A DNA stretch of 64,000 nt from Thermomicrobiales bacterium (GTDB lineage: Bacteria; Chloroflexota; Chloroflexia; Thermomicrobiales; UBA6265). The notes below the pieces were generated by a model that made no database searches, was not told where the DNA came from, and saw only the letters and a list, made by a program, of their open reading frames with translations. Position 1 is the stretch's first letter. Each line of letters opens with the position of its first letter. Made by a program: the position numbers and the translations under genes. The DNA lies in NCBI GenBank assembly GCA_030447415.1, contig JAUJOZ010000006.1, positions 1 to 64,000 on the forward strand. Reading direction: 5' to 3'. Below, in pieces: positions 26,871-34,847 of this stretch.

Positions 26871-27460
26871 TCATACTCCTGGACGGCGAGGCCCGGAGAC
26901 CCGGTGCTGGGGCGCGGTCGTCACAACCCGAGGAGCGAGGAGGATGGCCTCGCGGGTCACCATGGCTCGAGCGTTCGCCGTCCGCCTCTCGTAACGGGGG
27001 GCGATCGGGCGGTGCTGCGTGAGCCGGTTGAAGAGGCGCTCAATGGCGTTGCGCTCCCGGTACGCCGCCCGGTCGAAGGTCGGCAGCGGCTCCTGGTCGG
27101 CCTTGGTAGGGATGACCGCCCCGATCCGCCGGCGCACCAGGTCACGCCACGCCGTGGGGCTGCTGTAGTCCCTGTCCCCAACCAGGCGGTTCGGCCGGAT
27201 GCGTGGGCGACCGCGCCGCTTGACTCCTCCGCACTCCATCAGGAGCGGCAGCACCGGTTGCTCATGCCGATCGCTCGGCGTGCCAGGACGACGATCGGCT
27301 TACCTCCGAGCTCGGCCCGGAGGTGGAACTTCATGCTTAATCCGCCACGGCTGCGCCTGAGGGCCTCCGTTTCGTGGCCCCTTTTGCGCCGGCCGCGTGC
27401 TGGTGCGCTCGGACGACTACTGTGCACCCGTCAGTTCGGGGTGATCCATGCGGCGGACCA
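26871..27460 (-). pseudogene. Decayed IS5-family transposase
   Basis: Three pieces of one transposase lie in different frames. N-terminal ELTGAQ-type sequence is followed by a stop at about 27417. A middle piece contains EALRRSRGGLSMKFHLRAE (about 27250-27370). The C-terminal half (26871-27254) has LVGDRDYSS, IPTKADQ and RNAIERLFNRL, the DDE-family region. Compared with recalled IS5/IS427-type transposases, the segment between the N-terminus and the middle piece is missing and at least one frameshift separates the others. No terminal repeats were located. It is inactive. Confidence 0.75.
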
Positions 27461-27907
27461 TAGAGCACCCGAGAGTTTGCCGCCGATGGCCAGTCCCCGA
27501 TCGGTCCGGCGCTGCTCGCCGGCCTCGGTCACATCGCGCGGGAACGCGCCGGCCGCGCCTGGACGGCATTCGAACCAGTAACGGTACCGAACGTCGCCCC
27601 TCATGAGCGATACCACGCACTCTTCGCGCTCATCCGGACCACCGACGAGAAACACCGGAATGACTTGGAGAAGCTGTCCAGGACGGGCCGTTGGCACCGC
27701 CTCCGGTCGCCGGCACTCAGGTCTCTAGAAGAGGAGCACCGCCGCGGTTGGACGTTGGGGCTGAGGGCTATCTGCTCCCCGATCCGACCCTGCCTCCACG
27801 CCAGTTACGGCTCACGAGTCGCCAGCAGCTCCCGAAGTGGCCCCCGACCCATTCTTGGATTGTGCCGCACCGCGCCGCCGGTCTCGGGTGGTTAGGGTCC
27901 AGCTCGG
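27461..27907. other. Gene-less stretch beside the IS remnant
   Basis: No supported gene. A minus-strand frame from 27697 to 27431 of about 88 codons has ordinary composition but no recognisable family. It may be remains of the DNA into which the insertion sequence moved. Confidence 0.35.
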
Positions 27908-28450
27908 TCAGGGAGTGGGCGGGGGCTCGGCGTCAAGCAGTAATTCCATGATGATCGTGTCGACCCAGCGGCCGTCGAGAACCCCCTGCTCACGGTAGAC
28001 GCCGACCTCGCGGAAGCCGAAGCGGTGGGAGAGGCGCATCCCGGCGGCGTGGAAGGGGCACGCCGCCAGCACGAGCTTGTGGTAGCCCAACCGCCGCGCC
28101 GTGGCGATCAAGGCCGCCAGGAGCGCCTCGCCGACGCCCGTGCCCCGTGCTTCCCGCTCAACGTAGACGGAGAAATCGGCGACGAAGCGGTAGACGGGCC
28201 GGGGGTTGAACGAGTTGAGCGCGCCCCAGCCGACGACGGCCCCGCTCCGCTCGGCGACGAGGACCGGATGCCGCTCCTCCCGGGCGGCGAGCCAGGCGCG
28301 GCGCTCGTCCGGCGTCTGCTCCTCGGTCTCCAGCGTGGCCAGGCGGTCGACGATGCCCTGATTGTAGATTCGCGCGATGGCGGGCGCGTCGGCCGCGGCG
28401 GCGGGCCGCACGCTCGGGGGCGCTGGGCGCGGTGCTGCTGCTCGGGACAC
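27908..28450 (-). CDS. GNAT N-acetyltransferase of the phosphinothricin/arsinothricin type
   Basis: The product is about 180 residues. The pattern ARIYNQGIVDRLATLETE at the start, FSVYVEREARGTGVGEALL (acetyl-CoA loop) and FREVGVYREQGVLDGRW near the end are typical of the PAT/ArsN1 branch of GNAT enzymes. That branch acetylates glutamate-like antibiotics such as phosphinothricin, methionine sulfoximine or arsinothricin. The ATG at 28459 has gggag directly touching it. The GTG at 28450 is 9 bases from gggag and is the better start. No arsenic genes lie nearby. Confidence 0.78.
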   Translation of the reverse strand: MSRAAAPRPAPPSVRPAAAADAPAIARIYNQGIVDRLATLETEEQTPDERRAWLAAREERHPVLVAERSGAVVGWGALNSFNPRPVYRFVADFSVYVEREARGTGVGEALLAALIATARRLGYHKLVLAACPFHAAGMRLSHRFGFREVGVYREQGVLDGRWVDTIIMELLLDAEPPPTP

Positions 28451-28687
28451 GGACGCCATCTCCCTAGGTTATCGGGGACAGCCGCGAGGCGCCGCGATGG
28501 GTAGGGGCGGGATCGGTGCCGGCATTCTCGCACGCGAGGATGGTTCCCTCGGGCAAGGCCGGGGCGCCCGTGCCGAGCCGATCGGACGATGCCGTGGCAC
28601 ATTGCGCGGCACGCCGCTTGCGACATAGAATCAGAACATGCGATCTACTTGATCCGTCGCGTACGCGGTAGAACGAGGGAGGAACCG

Positions 28688-29095
28688 ATGGCCGTCGAGG
28701 ATCTCCGCCGTAGCTCGATGATGGCGCACCTGCTGGACGCGCTCGACCAGGGCCAGGACATTGGCCACTACGGCCGCCTGACCTTCGCCATGATCGCCCG
28801 CCACTTCGTCGACCGCGACGAACTGGTGGAGCTGCTTGCGAAGGACGGCGACACCGACGAGGGCAAGGCGAAGTCTCTGGTGCAGCAGGTCGAGGATCGT
28901 GACTACAACCCGCCCTCTCGCCGCCGCATCCTGGAGTGGCAGGCGCAGCAGGACTTCCCGATCTGTCCCACTCCGGACGACCCCGACACCTGCAACCCCT
29001 ACCGTGAGCTGGACATTCCGCGGGAGGTGCTGGAGGACATCGAGGAGTACCGGGAGCAGAAGTTCGACGCCCAGGAAACCGACGAGGGGCAGTAG
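28688..29095 (+). CDS. Conserved-looking small protein of unknown function
   Basis: The product is 135 residues. The N-terminal 80 are helical and charged (MMAHLLDALDQGQDIGHYGRLTFAMIARHF). A middle basic part (PPSRRRILEWQAQQDF) leads to a short Cys-containing loop (CPTPDDPDTCNPY) and an acidic C-terminus. The balanced composition, the gagggaggaaccg ribosome-binding site and a hairpin after the gene argue that it is real. I do not recognise the family. The helical, DNA-primase-like charge pattern is only suggestive. Confidence 0.7.
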   Translation: MAVEDLRRSSMMAHLLDALDQGQDIGHYGRLTFAMIARHFVDRDELVELLAKDGDTDEGKAKSLVQQVEDRDYNPPSRRRILEWQAQQDFPICPTPDDPDTCNPYRELDIPREVLEDIEEYREQKFDAQETDEGQ

Positions 29096-29137
29096 GCCGT
29101 AAAGAGGCGGCGGGCGGACGACGCGTGCCGGTGCGGT

Positions 29138-29172
29138 GAGGGGGTGGGGGCGAGAGCGGTCCCCACCCTCTC
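29138..29172 (+). terminator. Hairpin after the 135-residue gene
   Basis: The 12-bp arms gagggggtgggg and ccccaccctctc have one mismatch and an 11-nt loop. No T run follows. The rest of 29096-29431 shows no gene. Confidence 0.55.
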
Positions 29173-29431
29173 GGCGTTCCTCACTGTCTGCCGGGGGGGA
29201 GCCGAACCTCGGCGGCGGGGATGACTGGACCTGCCCTCGCTCGCCGCCAATGTCCTGCCTGGGTCGCCCCGCCGGTGGAGTCGGGGAGCGCGGTGGTGGG
29301 CCCGGCGCGCAACTCCGACCAGAGGTAGAGGATGGCAGCCGCACGCGACCCATGGAGCCCGTCCCCCGCACGCCGTCCGATGTCGAGCACTTCGCCGCGG
29401 CGAGCGACCGTCCGCCACGATCGGGTTGGCC

Positions 29432-29920
29432 CTACGCCCCCTCGCGCGTGCGGCGGATCTCCAGCAGGCGCGCGATCGCGGTCTCTTCGTCGAGCGCGAT
29501 GCCGAGCGAGAGCTGGAGGCCGCCGACGACGAGCTGGTTGATGTAGAACGCCTGGTTGTCGACGCCGGCCTTGGCCGGGTCGGGCAGGGAGCGCAGCCGG
29601 ATGTCGGTCGCCAGGCCGAGGACGCCGTAGTAACGGGCCGGGTCGACATGGCGGGACAGGCAGTCCATGTAGCCGGCCTCCCAGTTGGTGCCGGAGTCCT
29701 CGCTGACCTGGCAAAGCAGGACGTTGGACCCCTCCAACGCCGCCATGTCCGCCAGGTAGATCATCTGCCCGGTGATGTCGCTGCGGGTCTTGTCGTTGAT
29801 CGGCTCGCTCTCGTTCGGACAGTAGACCGCGAAGCCGTGCTCTCGCAGCGTGCGCGCCAGCCGCAGGTTGTACTGGACTTCGGCGGCGACAAACATCGGG
29901 CCGCCCAAATACACCTTCAT
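29432..29920 (-). CDS. Nucleoside 2-deoxyribosyltransferase-like protein
   Basis: The product is about 162 residues. The N-terminus MKVYLGGPMFVAAEVQYNLRLA is the family's substrate loop (GP.F..AE). A later DMAALEGSNVLLCQVSEDSGTNWEAGY matches the D..G.D.G...E.G catalytic region, with the nucleophilic Glu in WEAGY. Such enzymes exchange bases on deoxyribonucleosides or cleave deoxynucleoside monophosphates, aiding salvage. The DSGT variant in place of D.GT is noted. The ribosome-binding site is weak (gggcaggag, rather far). It has no operon partners. Confidence 0.75.
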   Translation of the reverse strand: MKVYLGGPMFVAAEVQYNLRLARTLREHGFAVYCPNESEPINDKTRSDITGQMIYLADMAALEGSNVLLCQVSEDSGTNWEAGYMDCLSRHVDPARYYGVLGLATDIRLRSLPDPAKAGVDNQAFYINQLVVGGLQLSLGIALDEETAIARLLEIRRTREGA

Positions 29921-30068
29921 CCCGACGTGCTGTCTCCTGCCCGGAAGCGCCTCAGTCGAGCGCGCGGGCCTGCCCGACGACTCCGGCAATCTACCACTCG
30001 CGGCTGGCAGTGGGCCCCCGCTCGTCTCACCTGCGTGACCGGCCAAAACTCGGCCTGCCCCGTATGTG

Positions 30069-30420
30069 CTCTTGGTCGCCCGGGCACGCATGGATCGCCG
30101 CTCGGCTACGCGCCTCAGTGGCCCGGTCGACCTCATTGTGGAGCTCGTCTCGGACGAGAGCGAGACGCGCGATCGCCAGGAGAAGCTCGCGGAGTACGAA
30201 GCGCCGGGCGTGCCCGAGTCCATGATCTTTGACCCCCGGCCAGGCCGGAGGCGATCAATCTGTACCGGCGAACGGCCGAGGGCGCGTATCGGCAGGTCCT
30301 ACCCGATCCGCTCTGGCGCTACCACCGGGCGACGTGCCCCGGTTTTTGGCGCGATCTCGGATGACTGTGGCAGGAGCCCCTGCCATCCTGGAGGGGATTC
30401 AATTTGCCTTCGCTTCGTAG
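30069..30420 (+). pseudogene. Broken Uma2-family (DUF820) restriction-like nuclease
   Basis: One frame carries GPVDLIVELVSDESETRDRQEK and EYEAPGVPESMIFDPRPGR, the family's core around the catalytic Glu and Lys. The sequence then continues in another frame from about 30248 as EAINLYRRTAEGAYRQVLPD and CPGFWRDLG. The expected Trp at 30362 is TGA, after which LWQEPLPS follows in the same frame. So there is one frameshift and one nonsense change, and the N-terminal 70 or so residues are missing. Uma2 proteins are often found in many copies in Chloroflexi and cyanobacteria. This copy is dead unless the sequence is wrong. Confidence 0.75.
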
Positions 30421-30713
30421 CACGCACGGGTGCGTGCTTCGCATTGCTGGACCAGTCGTCGTGACCATGCATCAGCCGCTTCGCCCATTTGCCTGCATCC
30501 CTGCATCAGGCTCGCTCGGTGGATGAGCCACGTCCTGAGCCTTGGGGCCCGGAGCCTGAGTGATTGGCACGCCTTGGTGGGGACCAAGCCGGAGCCATCT
30601 CTGGTGCATGGCGGTTCGTAGGGGCCGTCGGCTACCCCGTCCCCTTGCCGGACCGGTGGGCCGCGTGTAGCCTCCTCCTGCCCCGCCGTCGCCATCTGTT
30701 CGGGAGCCGTAGG

Positions 30714-32114
30714 ATGCGCTTCCAATCCTTCTCGTCGCCGTCGCTCGGCCTGGTCCTTGCCGTTGTGCTCGCCGGCGCCCTCGCGGCGAGCGGTGTCGCG
30801 GCCGGTGTCCAGGAAGCTGACGCGCCGTTCGCGTTCGGCTTCGGTGGCGATGCCGACGTGGACCCTGACGCCCTCCGTGTTACCGTCTTCGCCCGCGATC
30901 TCCCCTTCCCGTATGGGATGGCCGAGCTGGTCGATGGGTCGCTGTTGGTGGCCACCAGCGTGCCGACGGAGGGGAGTTACTACGCCTCGATCGGGGAGTT
31001 GCGGCGCCTGGTCGATGCCGACGAGGACGGTGTCGCCGATGGGCCGGGGACCGTCCTCTTCACCGGCCTGCCGGGTGCGATGACGGCGCTGCGCCGCGCG
31101 GGAAACCTCTTCGGCGTGGTCAGCGTCGAGCCCGGCGCCGAGCGGATCACCGTCCTGCGGGCGGGGGCGACGCCGGCCGATCCCCTCGTCCTGGTCGGGA
31201 GCATCGACTTCGCCTATCCCACCCCAATGGACCACGGGACGTACGAGCTCGCGATGCGCGCCGCGCCCGGGCGGCCGGGCCGTTACGACCTGTTCTTCAA
31301 CGTCGGCTCCGCGGGCAACGACGTCGCGGGCGGCAGCGTCAGCGTCAGCGGCCTGGTGACCGGCACGCTCCAGGACGCCTCAATCTACCGGGTGACGGTC
31401 GATGACCGGGGGGAGACGACCATCTTCTCGGACCCGACGCTCGTCGCGACCGGCCTGCGCAACGCCGCCGGCCTCGCGGTCGACCCCGCGAGCGGCGACC
31501 TCTTCATCGCTGACAACGGCATCGACACGCCGGAGGCCCGGCTCGAGGCGCTCGGCGCCGACGAGCTGAATCGAATCCCCGCCGATGAGATTGGCGGGGA
31601 CGCCGAGGACTTCGGCTTCCCCGACGCCTACGTCGACTACCGCACGGGCCGCCCCGTCGGCGAGCGCGGGCTACCGCCGGTGGTCGCCTTCGGTCCGCTC
31701 GGGGGGGTGGAGAACGAGGGCACTGCCGAGATCGCCCTCGCGCCCCCCGGCTTCCCGGCCGGCCTGGACGACGGCGTCTTCGTCGGCTTCCATGGGCAGT
31801 GGGACGACATCGGCCTCGCCAACGAGGAGAACCCGCTGGCCTACGCCGACCCGGCCACGGGCACCCATGTTCACGCCGTTGCCAACGACGAGCCGGCAGT
31901 CGGGCACCTCGACGGACTGCTGGCGACGACGGATGCCTTGTACGTTGCCGACCTCACCGGTCCCGGCTCTCTGACCGAACCCTCCGCGACCGGCATCATC
32001 TACCAGATCCGCGCAACGACGGAGACGTCGGCGCCGGGCGATGGGACGGGAGGCCCTGAGGGTCCCGCGCCCGCAGGAGGGGCGGCTTGGCGGGCGAACC
32101 GGGAGCCAGCCTAA
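30714..32114 (+). CDS. Secreted PQQ-dependent sugar dehydrogenase-like beta-propeller protein
   Basis: The product is 466 residues. A signal peptide (about 1-32) is followed by a propeller of the glucose/sorbosone dehydrogenase class: GMAELVDGSLLVATS, DEDGVADGPGTVLFTGL, GLRNAAGLAVDPASGDLFIADNG, and VAFGPLGGVENEG...GFPAGLDDGVFVGFHG. Known members oxidise aldoses with PQQ outside the cytoplasm. The Pro/Gly/Ala-rich last 30 residues may be a wall spacer. The ATG at 30714 is preceded by gggag; the frame is open 50 codons further up without signal-peptide character. Confidence 0.8.
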   Translation: MRFQSFSSPSLGLVLAVVLAGALAASGVAAGVQEADAPFAFGFGGDADVDPDALRVTVFARDLPFPYGMAELVDGSLLVATSVPTEGSYYASIGELRRLVDADEDGVADGPGTVLFTGLPGAMTALRRAGNLFGVVSVEPGAERITVLRAGATPADPLVLVGSIDFAYPTPMDHGTYELAMRAAPGRPGRYDLFFNVGSAGNDVAGGSVSVSGLVTGTLQDASIYRVTVDDRGETTIFSDPTLVATGLRNAAGLAVDPASGDLFIADNGIDTPEARLEALGADELNRIPADEIGGDAEDFGFPDAYVDYRTGRPVGERGLPPVVAFGPLGGVENEGTAEIALAPPGFPAGLDDGVFVGFHGQWDDIGLANEENPLAYADPATGTHVHAVANDEPAVGHLDGLLATTDALYVADLTGPGSLTEPSATGIIYQIRATTETSAPGDGTGGPEGPAPAGGAAWRANREPA

Positions 32115-32136
32115 CCCGATCGAGGATCGCGAACCG

Positions 32137-33411
32137 CTAACCCGCGCGGATCAGGTGGGCGACGGTCTCGACGTGGTGGGTCTGCGGGAACAAGTCGAAG
32201 GCGGTGACTCCGTCCAGGGCGTAGCCGCCGCCGAGCAGGCGCCGGAGATCGCGCGCCAGGGTCGCCGGGTCGCACGAGACGTACGCGATGCGTCCGGGAC
32301 GCAGGGCGAGGATGCCCTCCACGACCGCGTCCCCGGCGCCGGTGCGCGGCGGATCGAGCAGGACGAAGGCGGGGGGTGCCAGGACCGAGGCGTGCCGGGT
32401 CAGCCACGGCTCGACCCCGACGGCGTCGACGCGCGCGTTCCCCAGTCCCGCCGCTACGAGATTCTGCGTGGCATAGGCGGCCGCTGCGTGGTGCGCCTCG
32501 ACGCCGATCACCCGCTCGAACCGCCGGGCCAGCGGCAGGGTGAACAGCCCGACACCGCAGTAGAGGTCGACTGCCACCCCGGGAGCCGCGGCTCCATTCG
32601 CGGTTGCGGCGGGTGGGACGTGCCGCAGCGCCTCGGTCACGAGCGGGTCCAGGAGCGCATGGTTGGTCTGGAAGAAGCAGTCGGCGTCGTAGCGGTACCG
32701 CTCGCCGCCGGCGGTGCGGACCAACTCCGCCGGACGGTCATCGTCGAGCGGCGGCGCGATCGCGACAGCATCGTCGCCCGCCGCGGCGCGGAACTCGGCG
32801 ATTTCGGCGGGGAGCGTTCCCGTTTCCATCCTCCCCCGCAGCTCCTTCAACGCCGCCTCGATCTCGGGCGCGGCGATCGGGCAGTGGGTGACGTTGACCA
32901 CCCGGTGGGAGTCGCGCTCGAAGTAGCCAAGTAGCCCGCGCGCCGCGTCGTGCTGCCATTCGGCGCGAGAGCGGTAGTCCCAGTCGCGTGGCGACGGGGA
33001 GACCGTGACGTCCGGGGGTGGGTCGATGGCGGCGATCCGCCGCAAGCAGTCGCGAATGATGCCGGCCTTGGCCTCCAGCTGTGCCGGGTAGGCAAGCTGC
33101 TGGAAATCGCACCCACCGCAGCGGCCGAAGTAGGGGCATGGGGGCTCGACCCGGGCCGGTCCGGGGGCCAGGACCTCGACGATCGAGGCGAAGGCCACCC
33201 CGCCCCGGACGCGTTCGATCCGCGCACGTACGCGGTCGCCCGGCGCGGCGAGGCCGACGAAGAGGGTGCGCCCCTCGGCGTGCGCCAGGCCGACGCCCCC
33301 CGGCACAATCCGCTCCACCTCGGTCTCGATGACGCGCCCGACGAGCGGGTTGGCCGCCGGACGCCGACCAGCTGATCGCTCGCTCCAGGCAGGTGCGTGT
33401 CGTTCTCCCAT
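32137..33411 (-). CDS. 23S rRNA (uracil-C5)-methyltransferase, RlmD/RumA type
   Basis: The product is about 424 residues. An N-terminal TRAM domain begins near NPLVGRVIETEVERI. The 4Fe-4S cysteines are in CPYFGRCGGCDFQQL plus the later HCPI. The SAM site is VDLYCGVGLFTLPLA. The catalytic region is LLDPPRTGAG, and the nucleophilic Cys lies in YVSCDPATLARDL. This adds a methyl group to a uridine of 23S rRNA (or tRNA). The exact target among RlmD, RlmCD and TrmA-like members cannot be told from sequence. A GTG at 33426 is an alternative start. It ends next to the convergent sugar dehydrogenase gene (22-bp gap). Confidence 0.85.
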   Translation of the reverse strand: MGERHAPAWSERSAGRRPAANPLVGRVIETEVERIVPGGVGLAHAEGRTLFVGLAAPGDRVRARIERVRGGVAFASIVEVLAPGPARVEPPCPYFGRCGGCDFQQLAYPAQLEAKAGIIRDCLRRIAAIDPPPDVTVSPSPRDWDYRSRAEWQHDAARGLLGYFERDSHRVVNVTHCPIAAPEIEAALKELRGRMETGTLPAEIAEFRAAAGDDAVAIAPPLDDDRPAELVRTAGGERYRYDADCFFQTNHALLDPLVTEALRHVPPAATANGAAAPGVAVDLYCGVGLFTLPLARRFERVIGVEAHHAAAAYATQNLVAAGLGNARVDAVGVEPWLTRHASVLAPPAFVLLDPPRTGAGDAVVEGILALRPGRIAYVSCDPATLARDLRRLLGGGYALDGVTAFDLFPQTHHVETVAHLIRAG

Positions 33412-33508
33412 GACTGTCCGTTCCACGAGGGTGAACGCCGTCGGTCGTTGTGCACGGCTATGCTAGCCTACGCCCAAGCAAACGCGTTCCCTCGCTCGGA
33501 GATATTCC

Positions 33509-33739
33509 ATGCCTGCCAACTTGCACGGCGGTGACCTGACCGTTGCCGAGGCGGCGCTTGTACGGGTGAACCCCTCGACCGCCCGTTGCTGGCTCGCCCA
33601 CGGACGTCTCCCGACCTATCGGCTTGGCCGGCGGCGCCTAGCACACAAGCGGGCCAACTTGGCCACGGCGATTGCCCCTATCGGGAGTGGCCCGGGAGCA
33701 GACGACAACGCGCACGATCTGGCGCTGGCCCGACAGTAG
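33509..33739 (+). CDS. Short excisionase-like helix-turn-helix protein
   Basis: The product is 76 residues. LTVAEAALVRVNPSTARCWLAHGRLPTYRLG is close to the HTH_17/excisionase consensus (LTVAEAA..L.V.PSTVRRWL..GRLPA.RLG.R). The helix-2 spacing is one or two residues short and the C-terminus is off pattern, which suggests drift. Members are phage or transposon excision factors, or cofactors with a recombinase. No integrase lies nearby. The ribosome-binding site is cggaga. It may be a decaying orphan. Confidence 0.5.
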   Translation: MPANLHGGDLTVAEAALVRVNPSTARCWLAHGRLPTYRLGRRRLAHKRANLATAIAPIGSGPGADDNAHDLALARQ

Positions 33740-33878
33740 GGGTGCGAATCGTGCACGGATGATCGCCACCTCCTGCGTAACCTGGGCGATTCGCGCTTGT
33801 TCGTTAGGTGGATTGGTGATTAAGAAGCCGACGAAGCGATGACGAAGCCGACGCCATTTTGTAGCGGTGACAGGACCC

Positions 33879-34742
33879 ATGGAGATCAAGCAGTGGGATG
33901 AGGCGCGGGACTTCTATCGGCGGGCCGAGGGTTTCCTGATCGCCCACGAGGCCCACAACAACCTGCTGCTGGGCATCGTCGCGGGATTGATCGAGCATCC
34001 GGAGCGGGTCCAGTCGCCTCCGTACCTGGCGACGGTAGAAGAGGACGACGAGGTCGTCGGCGCCGCCGTGTTGACGCCCCCGTACAACCTGGTCGTCTCC
34101 CGGCTGGAGCGGAACGCGCCCACGGCACTCTCCCTCATCGCGGCGGATGCGCACCGGAACCACCCCGACCTTCCAGGCGTCGTCGCGCCCGATGACCTGG
34201 CGCCGGCGTTCGCCGACGCGTGGCACGGGCTGACCGGCCAGACGGCGCGGCGGGAGAAAGCGCTTCGCATCTTCCAGCTCGACACGGTGGTCCCCGTGAC
34301 CGGGGTGCCGGGTGAGCTCCGGCGGGCGACGGAGGCGGACCGCGACCTCATGATCGCGTGGCTCGGCGCGTTCGCCGCGGAGGCCTTCGGCGAGGACCAC
34401 GCCGGCGATGCCGAGCGCAGCGCCGATGCGCGCCTGACGACGCGCACGAGCGCCATGTATTTCTGGCAGGACGGGGAGCCCCGGTCGATGGCTGGCTACA
34501 CCGGCCCAACTCCGAACGGCGTCCGTGTCGGCCCGGTCTACACGCCGCCGGAGCACCGTGGCCGCGGCTACGCTAGCGCTTGCGTCGCCGTCCTCAGCCA
34601 GCTCCTCCTGGAAAGCGGGCGCCGCTACTGCTTCCTCTTCACCGACCTCGCCAACCCGACCTCGAACCACATCTACCAGCAGATTGGCTACACACCGGTC
34701 TGCGACGTCGACGAGTACCGGTTCGCATCCGTGGCAGACTAA
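33879..34742 (+). CDS. GNAT-family N-acetyltransferase (two-domain)
   Basis: The product is about 287 residues. The C-terminal 120 form a GNAT domain with the acetyl-CoA loop VYTPPEHRGRGYASACVAVL and FTDLANPTSNHIYQQIGY. The N-terminal half (about 1-130, starting with DEARDFYRRAEGFLIAHEAHNNLLLG) is a degenerate GNAT-like domain as in other two-domain acetyltransferases. The acceptor is unknown. The ATG at 33879 follows aggac; a GTG 4 codons earlier is possible. It lies 105 bases upstream of the ABC exporter pair. Confidence 0.8.
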   Translation: MEIKQWDEARDFYRRAEGFLIAHEAHNNLLLGIVAGLIEHPERVQSPPYLATVEEDDEVVGAAVLTPPYNLVVSRLERNAPTALSLIAADAHRNHPDLPGVVAPDDLAPAFADAWHGLTGQTARREKALRIFQLDTVVPVTGVPGELRRATEADRDLMIAWLGAFAAEAFGEDHAGDAERSADARLTTRTSAMYFWQDGEPRSMAGYTGPTPNGVRVGPVYTPPEHRGRGYASACVAVLSQLLLESGRRYCFLFTDLANPTSNHIYQQIGYTPVCDVDEYRFASVAD

Positions 34743-34847
34743 GGGATGACACCCCGTGTCTCGCCGGACTTTGGTCCATCATCGGGGGCGCGTTGAACAC
34801 TCCCACCACGGGGCGAACCTGTGGCGGCCTCGTCGCGAGGAGCGAGC

